A stretch of DNA of 8,476 nucleotides from Chloroflexota bacterium (lineage in GTDB: Bacteria; Chloroflexota; Anaerolineae; Anaerolineales; UBA4823), in contig JAAZNS010000083.1 of assembly GCA_012798185.1 (NCBI GenBank), forward strand, positions 1 to 8,476, written 5' to 3'. A program made the position numbers and the translations under genes. Positions within the stretch are counted from its first letter, which is position 1; each line of letters starts with the position of its first letter. The notes under the pieces are model-generated. The model saw nothing but the letters and a program-made list of their open reading frames with translations, did no database searches and was not told the DNA's origin. Shown here in pieces: positions 1 through 6,981 of this stretch.

Positions 1-129
1 GTAAAACTTCTGCGGCCTGTTCGTTCTGCTGTTGTCACTATCAATGGAAATGAGTTGTTTGCAGAACCGGATATCTCGAATTCAGTGATATCTGTTCTGA
101 AAAAACTTGATTCCAGGACACTAATTTGA
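1..129 (+). CDS. 3' end of an unrecognised gene (partial)
   Basis: Frame 1 is open from the window edge to a TGA at 127-129 and would encode the last 42 residues of a protein, ending in KKLDSRTLI. The peptide is mixed and soluble-looking (a short stretch RSAVVTINGNELFAE, then a probable helix ISVLKKLDS) and has no membrane segment, so it is not the missing start of the permease that follows. I do not recognise the family. The open frame stops just where recognisable permease sequence begins in another frame (about 125-131). The stop codon may therefore belong to the downstream sequence, and the gene may itself be truncated. A chance open frame of this length is also possible. Confidence 0.35.
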   Translation, partial: VKLLRPVRSAVVTINGNELFAEPDISNSVISVLKKLDSRTLI

Positions 130-160
130 GAAACTCAGGTGGACCCTGACCATCGTTGGT

Positions 161-1453
161 TTGAACTGGCAAGGAAATAATACCAACTATGTAATCAACT
201 GGGGTTTTGGTCATACACTAATGCAATTTGGGTTAGTTTACAAGAATACTGCGCTGTTCAACCTGGGTACAGAAATCGCCAAGCCTCAAGGCTCAATCTT
301 AGTGTGGATCCTCGGTAGTATCTCTTTAATGCTTTCGTTCTATGTGATTTACCGCGGCATTAAGCTCTTCATGAAATTTGTTTGGGGCGCTATGATTTTG
401 ACCTGGATTATGCTTGCCATCTATGCTGGCGTTATGCTCAGCGTGAATCCAGATATCGTTGCAGCTGGTATGAAAACCTTGCAGAACATCGATTATCAGG
501 CGGTACTCAATCAAGCAGCTTCCCTAGGCTGGCAGAAAGGATTTTTCTCTGTTGCAGCTACCATTATGGCTGGTATCACCTATATGAATCTTACATGCCT
601 GGGATCAACATATTCAGCCAACATCGCTGGCGAAATTAAGCGGGTTGATAAAGCGCAACCGCTGGCTCAATATGGGTCGATTTTCCTTTTCATCATCTAC
701 TATCAGATCTATACTTATGTCACTTACCATGGCGTTGGGATTGACCTGTTGCAGGCTATCTCGAAGTTGAATTCCGCAGGGCAAGATGCTGCAATATTCA
801 AAGCATTTCCGCAGATTCCTTATCTATTGGTCTATGCCACTCAAAACCCAATATTGCTGCTACTCGGCGGACCTTTTGCTTGGGGTTTAATCAATTGGGT
901 AGGCGCGATGGGCTTGGCGTTTGCTCCGGTCCGCAACCTGTTTGCTTATGCCTTCGATGGCATGCTGCCGCCCAAATTGAATGAAGTTAACCGTCGGGGT
1001 TCCCCAGTTTATGCAGTTTTGACTGGTTTCATCATTTCTTGGTTCCAGTTCACAGTTAACTGCATAACTCCGCTGCTATCAGCATACCAGACCTACACCA
1101 TCACCATCTGGTTCTTCGGCTGGATATTCTTGAGCATTGCAGCCATCATCTTCCCCTGGAAGCGAAAAGATATTTGGGAGAAAGCCCCTGAAGTTACCCG
1201 GCAGAAGATTTTCGGTGCTCCGGCAATCGTAGTAGCTGGCGTTCTGGGGTTGATCATCAGCCTGGCAGCAGTTTATTTCACCCTGGTGCCTTCATTGATC
1301 GGGGCTTCTGTTTATGCTCAGCTTCCTGCATTGCTAACCTCTTTCGGCTTTTACATGATTTTACCGATCGTTCTATACTACTATTCGATGAGCGTTAACA
1401 AAAAACGTGGCGTTCCAATCGAGAAACGCTTCAAAGAGGTTCCTCCAGATTAA
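161..1453 (+). CDS. APC-family amino acid permease, N-terminally truncated (probable gene remnant)
   Basis: This is a polytopic inner-membrane protein of the amino acid-polyamine-organocation (APC) superfamily, expected to import an amino acid or related solute by cation symport or exchange. About nine hydrophobic helices are visible where 12 or more are usual. A clear family landmark lies at residues 256-270: a PVRNLFAYAF stretch with R258, then D266-G267-M-L-P270, matching the R..FA.A.DG.LP loop after helix 8. The 430 aa compare with roughly 500-570 for full members. The first residues (GLNWQGN) correspond to the region around helix 3, so helices 1-2, which hold the unwound substrate-binding segment, are missing. 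The frame can be extended only to 125, just after a TAA at 122-124. The only nearby start is TTG at 161 and it has no Shine-Dalgarno. A working transporter is doubtful. The substrate cannot be told from sequence. Confidence 0.75.
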   Translation: MNWQGNNTNYVINWGFGHTLMQFGLVYKNTALFNLGTEIAKPQGSILVWILGSISLMLSFYVIYRGIKLFMKFVWGAMILTWIMLAIYAGVMLSVNPDIVAAGMKTLQNIDYQAVLNQAASLGWQKGFFSVAATIMAGITYMNLTCLGSTYSANIAGEIKRVDKAQPLAQYGSIFLFIIYYQIYTYVTYHGVGIDLLQAISKLNSAGQDAAIFKAFPQIPYLLVYATQNPILLLLGGPFAWGLINWVGAMGLAFAPVRNLFAYAFDGMLPPKLNEVNRRGSPVYAVLTGFIISWFQFTVNCITPLLSAYQTYTITIWFFGWIFLSIAAIIFPWKRKDIWEKAPEVTRQKIFGAPAIVVAGVLGLIISLAAVYFTLVPSLIGASVYAQLPALLTSFGFYMILPIVLYYYSMSVNKKRGVPIEKRFKEVPPD

Positions 1454-1469
1454 TCTGTTCTTGGACGGG

Positions 1470-1478
1470 TGATATAAT
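1470..1478 (+). promoter_or_regulatory. Candidate sigma-70 promoter with extended -10 (TGATATAAT)
   Basis: TG at 1470-1471, one base, then TATAAT at 1473-1478 is a perfect extended -10 element. The -35 at 17-nt spacing would be TTAATC (1450-1455), which is weak but acceptable for an extended -10 promoter. It sits in the 114-nt gap after the permease and would give a leader of roughly 80 nt before the metallophosphoesterase. It is the best promoter match I found in any intergenic gap and may drive the downstream + strand genes. No experimental support. Confidence 0.5.
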
Positions 1479-1522
1479 CCTTGGGTAACCCAAAAGCCAT
1501 GCAAACATTCATTAACGCCGCT

Positions 1523-1537
1523 GGAGGGTTGCCCTCC
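1523..1537 (+). other. Short GC-rich hairpin in the leader of the metallophosphoesterase
   Basis: GGAGGG (1523-1528), loop TTG, CCCTCC (1532-1537) form a perfect 6-bp stem. Only a short interrupted T run (CTAGTTT) follows, so it is a poor intrinsic terminator. It could be a weak terminator for the permease transcript or a leader structure. A second small hairpin, TTGGG-TAA-CCCAA, lies at 1481-1493, at the predicted transcription start. Confidence 0.3.
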
Positions 1538-1567
1538 CTAGTTTAACAAAATTAGCTGGAGGCAGAA

Positions 1568-2542
1568 ATGAGTTTATTTGGTAATAACAAGAAGATTAGA
1601 ATTTTCTTTACAACCGATGTTCATGGGTCGACCGTAGTTTTTAAAAAATTTATCAATGCCGCAAAATTTTATGAAGCGCAGATAATCATTTTGGGTGGAG
1701 ATATGGTTGGGAAAATGATAGTTCCCCTTGTGGAACAGGCGGATAAAAGTTTTCGCGCGAATTATTTAGGGAAAGTATATGATGTCAAGATGGGAGAAGA
1801 ACTTGAACATCTTGAACAAAACCTTGAAAATTCTGGTCTTTACCCTCTCCGCTTATCGCCTGAAGAGGTAAGGGCTTTTGATGAAGATAAAAGTTTGGTT
1901 GAAAAACGTTTTGGTCAATTGGCTGCTGAGCGGGTGGCAAAATGGATGCAAATCGCTGAAGACAGGCTAAAAGGTACTGATATCAAATGTTTTATACAAC
2001 CAGGAAATGACGATCCCTATGAAATCGATTCCATGTTTATTGAATCGGAGCATGTCAAAAATGTGGATGAAACAATTGTTGAACTGGACGATAATCACGA
2101 AATGATCAGCGTGGGCGCGGCTAATCCTACCCCCTGGCATTGCCCGCGTGATCTTTCGGAAGATGAATTATCCCGGCGGATTGAATTGCTGGCAAACCAA
2201 CTAAAGAATCCCAAAAACGCTATATTTAATTTGCATGTTCCACCTTTTGATACAAATCTGGATAGTGCTCCTGAATTGGATCAAAACCTGACACCCAAAC
2301 TATCACTCAGTGGAGGGTTTAAAATGGCTTCTGTCGGCAGTAAAGCTGTCCGATCGGCAATTGAAAAATATCAACCTCTGTTGGGAATACATGGACATAT
2401 TCATGAGAGCCGTTCGGCTCAAAAAATCGGACGAACAATGTGTATCAACCCGGGCAGTGAATATGGTGAAGGTGTATTGAGAGGCGTTCTTATCGATTTA
2501 TCAAAGGATAAAATAGAAAATTACACATTTACACAGGGATAG
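1568..2542 (+). CDS. Calcineurin-like metallophosphoesterase (Icc/COG2129-like)
   Basis: A predicted cytosolic two-metal phosphoesterase; the substrate is unknown. All metal-binding motifs are present in order: D17-x-H19-G, G44-D45, G146-N147-D148-D149, H223-V-P-P, and G276-H277-I-H279. They are followed by N294-P-G-S297-x-Y-G, the C-terminal signature of the Icc-related group. D148 stands where classical calcineurin-like enzymes have the catalytic His (GNH[DE]), as in other Icc-like proteins. The 324 aa are longer than the usual 220-280. The extra length lies between GD45 and GND148, a charged, probably helical stretch (about 55-135). The start is fixed by GGAGG at 1558-1562, 5 nt before ATG. 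The next gene follows after 43 nt and the two are probably cotranscribed. The family is confident; the substrate (cyclic nucleotide, nucleotide, phospholipid or protein phosphate) is not determined. Confidence 0.88.
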   Translation: MSLFGNNKKIRIFFTTDVHGSTVVFKKFINAAKFYEAQIIILGGDMVGKMIVPLVEQADKSFRANYLGKVYDVKMGEELEHLEQNLENSGLYPLRLSPEEVRAFDEDKSLVEKRFGQLAAERVAKWMQIAEDRLKGTDIKCFIQPGNDDPYEIDSMFIESEHVKNVDETIVELDDNHEMISVGAANPTPWHCPRDLSEDELSRRIELLANQLKNPKNAIFNLHVPPFDTNLDSAPELDQNLTPKLSLSGGFKMASVGSKAVRSAIEKYQPLLGIHGHIHESRSAQKIGRTMCINPGSEYGEGVLRGVLIDLSKDKIENYTFTQG

Positions 2543-2585
2543 TATAGACACTCTAATTAAAAAGTATTATTTTTGGAGGTTTTTT

Positions 2586-3374
2586 ATGGCAAGCAACAAC
2601 GAATATATTTCTGAAGCATTGGGTTTGGTGGAAAGGGCGCAAAAAGAAGGAGTGTTTTTGCGAATATTAGGTTCGACTGGTTTTCGCATACACAGCCCTG
2701 AATATGTAGCCATTCACGATGCTATGGATCGACCACTAACAGACATCGATTTTGTGGCTTATGGTAATCAGGATCGTGAGATCGATGCATTCATGATGAG
2801 AGAAAAATATTCGCCAATGGTAGCTGCCTTAACTCCAGAATTGTTTGCTTCACGAAGAATTTATAATCACCCAAGTAATGGGATACACATCGACGTATTT
2901 TTAGATGAGCTTAGCATGTGTCATAAGATCCCCTTTCGGAACCGGTTGGAAGTGGATTCGCCTACAATACCACTGGCAGAATTGGTGCTTGAAAAAACTC
3001 AAATTGTGACATTAAACAAAAAAGATATCAAAGACATGCTAATTTTACTTGCTGCTCACCCAATAGGCGATCACGATAAAGACACCATCAACGGAAAATA
3101 TATAGCCGAATTACTGGCAAAAGATTGGGGTTTTTATTACACAACTAAGCTAAATCTAGAGAAAATACGAGATGGATTGACCGTGTATACAGAATTATTC
3201 AGCGAACACGATGTGAACAACATTCGCACACGGCTAGACCAGCTAAGCCAATTGATCGAGAAGGAACCTAAATCACTCAAATGGAAATCCAGGGCAGCGA
3301 TTGGTCCTAAACTAAAATGGTATAACGACGTCGATGATGTGGAGCGGGCTGAACACCTCCAAGATCTTAAATAA
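2586..3374 (+). CDS. Nucleotidyltransferase-like protein of unknown function
   Basis: The N-terminal half has the signature of a polymerase-beta-type nucleotidyltransferase core: L28-G29-S30-T-G32-F-R at the end of a helix, the acidic pair D53-I-D55-F, and a third acidic residue in H101-I-D103-V-F. A conserved block follows, M111-C112-H113-K-I and then P129-L-A-E-L and E136-K-T-Q-I-V with N144-K-K-D-I-K-D. From memory this block marks a family of uncharacterised proteins common in Actinobacteria and Chloroflexota. The C-terminal part (about 165-262) is mostly helical and charged. All three acidic positions are kept, so catalysis (nucleotide transfer to an unknown acceptor) is possible but unproven. 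The start is set by GGAGG at 2575-2579, 6 nt before ATG. It sits 43 nt after the metallophosphoesterase and 20 nt before the kinase. It is not a clear AbiEii or MNT toxin, and no antitoxin partner is visible. Confidence 0.7.
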   Translation: MASNNEYISEALGLVERAQKEGVFLRILGSTGFRIHSPEYVAIHDAMDRPLTDIDFVAYGNQDREIDAFMMREKYSPMVAALTPELFASRRIYNHPSNGIHIDVFLDELSMCHKIPFRNRLEVDSPTIPLAELVLEKTQIVTLNKKDIKDMLILLAAHPIGDHDKDTINGKYIAELLAKDWGFYYTTKLNLEKIRDGLTVYTELFSEHDVNNIRTRLDQLSQLIEKEPKSLKWKSRAAIGPKLKWYNDVDDVERAEHLQDLK

Positions 3375-3394
3375 CATAAACAGCACAAAAACAT

Positions 3395-4930
3395 ATGAAT
3401 TACGTAATTGGATGTGACCTTGGATCGCAAGGAGTTAAAACCGTCTTACTTACCGCTGAAGGTCAATTGATAGCTGAAAGCGGGGTAAGTTATGGAATTA
3501 ATTATCCCTATCCAACCTGGGCTGAACAGCCAACTAATCTATGGACAGATGCATTATGTAGCGCGATCAAAAGCTTGATTACAGAAAGCGGTGTAACCGG
3601 AGATGATATTACGGCTATTGGATTGGATGCGCAGGTGGATGGTGTTGTGCCGGTTGATAAACAAGGAAAACCTCTCCGGCAGGCAATCATATGGATGGAC
3701 AGGCGAGCTGTACTACAATGCAATGCTATTGGAGAAATATGCAGCTCACAACGAATATTTGAAGTTACCGGTTTAAATCTGGATGCTTCACATGTTGCCC
3801 CAAAAATCCGTTGGATTGCTGATGTTGAATCCGAAATCTATCGAAAAGCTGAATATTTTCTGCTTCCTGGCAGTTATATCGCTTATTATTTAAGTGGTGA
3901 ACTTGCGGTTGATTATTCCAATGCCTCATCCACAATGCTGATGGATGTACATAGTAAAAATTGGTCGGATGAGATGTGCGCGATATGTGAGATTTCACCG
4001 AAACAATTAACGCCAATATATCCAGCGACCACTGATATTGGCAGCTTACGCCCTGCAATTGCTGAATTAATGGGGTTAAAACCATCCACCCGAATCATAT
4101 TAGGCAGTGGGGATGAACATGCTGCCTGTTTGGGAGCCGGAGTAATTAAACCTGGCATCGTATGTGATATCGCCGGGACAGCAGAACCGGTGTGCGCTGC
4201 CAGCCCGTCTCCTTTATTTGACCCCATAGGTTTGATAGAAACACATTGTCATGCGGACCCTGATTCATGGCTTTTGGAAAATCCGGGGTTTGCCTCCGGT
4301 GCTAATTATCGTTGGTTTCGCGATGAATTTTCAGCATTTGAGGTGCAATCAGCATATCAATCAGGCGAAAATGCATATGAATTACTGAATCAATTAGCGG
4401 ATGAAATTCCACCGGGATCTAATGGGTTGATTTTTCTTCCTTGTTTAATGGGCGCATTAGCTCCTACCTGGAACGAAGCTGCACGAGGCACCTATTTCGG
4501 TTTTACGCTGGCGCACTCTCGTAAGCACTTCGTGCGCGCTTTATTAGAAGGGTCTGCTTACGCTGTTCGCGATATCATCGATCAAATGCGGGTGATGGGT
4601 TTACCTCTGGAACAAATTCGCGTGGTCGGCGGCGGTGCTCGCAGCCGTCTTTGGCGGCAGATTAAAGCTGATGTCACCGGTTTGCAGGTAGCTTTACCTC
4701 ATACAACGGAAACCACTGCATTAGGTGCGGGGATGTTAGCTCTAGTAGGAACAGGATTATGTACATCTCTGGAAGAAGCTGCTAATTGTGCTGTGCATAT
4801 CATAGAGACTTTAGAACCCATTGCAGAAAATAAACAGCGATATGAAGAATATTACCAGTTATATCGGTCTACTTATTCGGCATTATTACCAGTTTTTGAT
4901 CAGCTTGCCAGAATTACCGTAAATAAATAA
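3395..4930 (+). CDS. FGGY-family carbohydrate/polyol kinase (xylulokinase-like)
   Basis: A cytosolic ATP-dependent sugar or polyol kinase with the usual two actin-like domains; 511 aa is normal for the family. Visible motifs: D8-L-G-S11-Q-G phosphate loop, W42-A-E-Q near the sugar site, W100-M-D102-R-R, G237-S-G-D240-E-H with D240 as the expected catalytic base, D258-I-A-G261-T as the second phosphate loop, R364-G-x-x-x-G369, and G412-G-G414 for adenosine binding. The usual xylulokinase GER[TS]P segment is replaced by G353-A-L-A-P, and the usual GQMHG by A79-Q-V-D-G. The substrate is therefore probably not plain D-xylulose; glycerol, erythritol or another polyol is possible. ATG at 3395 gives the standard N-terminus but has no Shine-Dalgarno. 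It lies 20 nt after the previous gene and 103 nt before a HAD phosphatase. The nearby GlpA-type dehydrogenase suggests kinase-then-oxidation of a polyol. Confidence 0.85.
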   Translation: MNYVIGCDLGSQGVKTVLLTAEGQLIAESGVSYGINYPYPTWAEQPTNLWTDALCSAIKSLITESGVTGDDITAIGLDAQVDGVVPVDKQGKPLRQAIIWMDRRAVLQCNAIGEICSSQRIFEVTGLNLDASHVAPKIRWIADVESEIYRKAEYFLLPGSYIAYYLSGELAVDYSNASSTMLMDVHSKNWSDEMCAICEISPKQLTPIYPATTDIGSLRPAIAELMGLKPSTRIILGSGDEHAACLGAGVIKPGIVCDIAGTAEPVCAASPSPLFDPIGLIETHCHADPDSWLLENPGFASGANYRWFRDEFSAFEVQSAYQSGENAYELLNQLADEIPPGSNGLIFLPCLMGALAPTWNEAARGTYFGFTLAHSRKHFVRALLEGSAYAVRDIIDQMRVMGLPLEQIRVVGGGARSRLWRQIKADVTGLQVALPHTTETTALGAGMLALVGTGLCTSLEEAANCAVHIIETLEPIAENKQRYEEYYQLYRSTYSALLPVFDQLARITVNK

Positions 4931-5033
4931 TACGCCTGCTCGATTTGACGCTATTCCTTAAATTTTTTTGCTTTGTGAATTTCCTGCTAATAAAACCTTA
5001 AAATTATTATCAAGTATGTGATTGGTCCATAAA
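4931..5033 (+). other. AT-rich intergenic gap between kinase and phosphatase
   Basis: This 103-nt gap is one of the two largest in the window. I find no convincing hairpin terminator. A TTGACG (4945-4950) is present, but no -10 box is correctly spaced from it, and no Shine-Dalgarno precedes the phosphatase start. It could contain a weak promoter for the phosphatase-glpA-sdhBCD unit, which would make that unit separate from the kinase. Confidence 0.3.
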
Positions 5034-5837
5034 ATGAATGATAACCAAAAATTAAAAGATGTTCGATGTTTTTTATTGGATATGGATGGCACTTTTTACC
5101 TCGGGGAACATTTATTAGAAGGTGCGGCACGTTTTCTTGATTTGTTGAAAAAACAAAACAAAAAATTTTTGTTTCTTACCAATAATTCATCCAGCCGTGG
5201 CAGCCGTTATGCTGAAAAGATCACCCGTCTTGGCATCCCTATGCCGGAAGAATTGGTATTAACCTCAGGCGAGGCGACTGCCCTATATTTAAAAAAACAT
5301 CATCCTACTGCAAAATTATTTGTCATGGGAACCCCAGCTCTGGAAGATGAATTTCGTCAGCACGGCTTTCAATTGGTGCAGAAAAATCCTGATCTATTGA
5401 TTTTAGGCTTCGATCAAACCCTTACGTATAAAAAATTATGGATGTTATGTGATTTTGTCCGCCTTGGTCTTCCCTACATTGCCACCCATCCTGATTTCAA
5501 TTGTCCCACCGAGACTGGATATATGCCCGATACAGGCGCAATGATTGCTTTTGTTAAAGCCTCAACCGGACGGGAACCGGATCTTGTGATAGGAAAGCCA
5601 AATCGATTAATTGTAGAAGCTGCATCACTAAAAATGGATGTACCAATTGAAAAATTAGCTATGATTGGCGATCGTTTGTACACTGATATTGCCTTGGGGA
5701 AGAGCAGTGGTATCACGACCGTCTTGGTTTTGAGCGGTGAAACGAAAAAGCAAGATTTGAAAGATTCACCTTTCAAACCCGATTATATTTTCGAGAATCT
5801 TGGCGGTGTGGCAGATTGGCTGGAGAGGTTTGGTTAG
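5034..5837 (+). CDS. HAD-IIA family phosphatase (NagD / phosphoglycolate-glycerol-3-phosphate phosphatase-like)
   Basis: A cytosolic Mg-dependent phosphatase of the haloacid dehalogenase superfamily, subclass IIA. Motif I D16-M-D18-G-T holds the nucleophile Asp and the acid/base Asp. Motif II is L48-T49-N-N-S, motif III is G187-K188-P-N, and motif IV is G212-D213-R-x-x-T-D218. The region between motifs II and III (about 75-180, with the typical THPD and PDTGAM segments) is the C2 cap domain that sets specificity. At 267 aa it is full length. I chose ATG 5034; an in-frame TTG at 5022 adds only four residues and neither start has a Shine-Dalgarno. The dehydrogenase gene begins 3 nt after its stop, so the two are surely cotranscribed. 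By context it may dephosphorylate glycerol-3-phosphate or a related polyol phosphate, or act in phosphometabolite repair. That role is inference. Confidence 0.87.
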   Translation: MNDNQKLKDVRCFLLDMDGTFYLGEHLLEGAARFLDLLKKQNKKFLFLTNNSSSRGSRYAEKITRLGIPMPEELVLTSGEATALYLKKHHPTAKLFVMGTPALEDEFRQHGFQLVQKNPDLLILGFDQTLTYKKLWMLCDFVRLGLPYIATHPDFNCPTETGYMPDTGAMIAFVKASTGREPDLVIGKPNRLIVEAASLKMDVPIEKLAMIGDRLYTDIALGKSSGITTVLVLSGETKKQDLKDSPFKPDYIFENLGGVADWLERFG

Positions 5838-6680
5838 TGAATGAGCACAGCCAATCATGTTATTGTAATCGGTGCTGGATCGACAGGAGCAGCGCTGGCG
5901 CATGACCTAGCGTTACGCGGCATTCATGTTACAGTATTAGAACGAGCGGGTGTTGCCAGTGGTTCTACCGGTCATAACCAGGCACAACTTCATTCAGGGG
6001 CTCGTTATGCAGTAAACGATCCCGAATCGGCGCGTGAATGTATTCAAGAGAATTGGATACTGCGTCGGATACTGCCTGAGGGCTTGGAATTGAATGATGG
6101 ATTATTCGTAGCCATCGATGATGTGGGGATGGCTTACCGGAGCAAATTTCTGGAAGCCTGTGCTGAATGTGAAATACCCACCAAAGAATTAAAAATCGCT
6201 GAAGCCTTATCCCTCGAACCATTATTGAATCCTAATATTTTGGCTGCGATCCAAATTCCTGATGGCGTTTTCGATCCATACCGTCTTTGTCTAAGCTTTT
6301 TAGCTACAGCTGCAAATCATGGTGCTGATATTCGTACATTCTGCGAAGTTACCCATATCAATATTGTTAACCGCCGAGTCACATATCGATCACGGATAAC
6401 TGGGAAGGATGATGTTTTAGATGCGGATGCGATAATCAATGCAGCTGGTCCATGGTCAGCACAAGTGGCAGACCTAGGTGGAATATCCGTAGCAGTTGAA
6501 CCTTCGGCAGGAGCGATGATAACTATCGACCAGCGGGTTTGCCAGATGGTAATCAATTTATTGGATTCGCCTGCCGATGGCGACATTATCGTTCCTCAGC
6601 GCCTTACTAGTGTTCTCGGAACAACTTCCTGGAAAGTAGAAAATCCGGATAATATCCTCGTCCCTGAAGAATCAATAGAA

Positions 6681-6683
6681 TAA
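6681..6683 (+). other. Premature TAA stop within the glpA-like gene
   Basis: The codons around it read GAA-TAA-ATC-TAT-AAG, giving SIE-stop-IYKVAERLIP. The E. coli GlpA sequence, as I recall it, aligns here with no gap and has a hydrophobic residue at the stop position. A single change from TTA (Leu) would explain it; CAA, AAA, GAA or TCA are also one base away. No obvious recoding signal (slippery run or strong hairpin) follows directly. Confidence 0.85.
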
Positions 6684-6981
6684 ATCTATAAGGTAGCTGA
6701 ACGTTTGATACCTGGGGTGCGAAAAGCTAAAAAACGCGGAGTTATGGCAGCTGCTCGCCCATTACTTGTTGTTGAAGGGGCAGGTGGGCGTTCAACCACC
6801 AGAGGTTTTACCTGTTATGATCATGCCAAACAAGGAGCCCCTGGTTTCTTTTCCGTGGTAGGCGGAAAAACCACCAAAGCGCGCTTGATGGCAGAGCAAG
6901 TAGCTGATAAAGTGTGCGCCTTCCTCCATATTGATATACCTTGTGCTACAAGGAATTTTCCGTTGCTATCACATAGAAAAT

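Noticed and set aside
1523..1545. Intrinsic terminator for the permease
   Set aside because: The stem is only 6 bp and the T tract is short and interrupted, so it is reported only as a hairpin.
2586..3374. Toxin of an AbiEii/MNT-type toxin-antitoxin pair
   Set aside because: There is no small antitoxin or HEPN partner next to it, and its second conserved block differs from those families.
3137..4227. Minus-strand open frames over the nucleotidyltransferase and kinase genes
   Set aside because: They are antisense shadows of well-supported genes, with no domain pattern.
5022..5033. TTG at 5022 as start of the HAD phosphatase
   Set aside because: It adds only MVHK, has no Shine-Dalgarno, and ATG at 5034 already gives a normal N-terminus.
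6681..6740. Programmed stop-codon readthrough in glpA
   Set aside because: The stop is TAA, no convincing downstream structure is visible, and a point mutation or base error is simpler.
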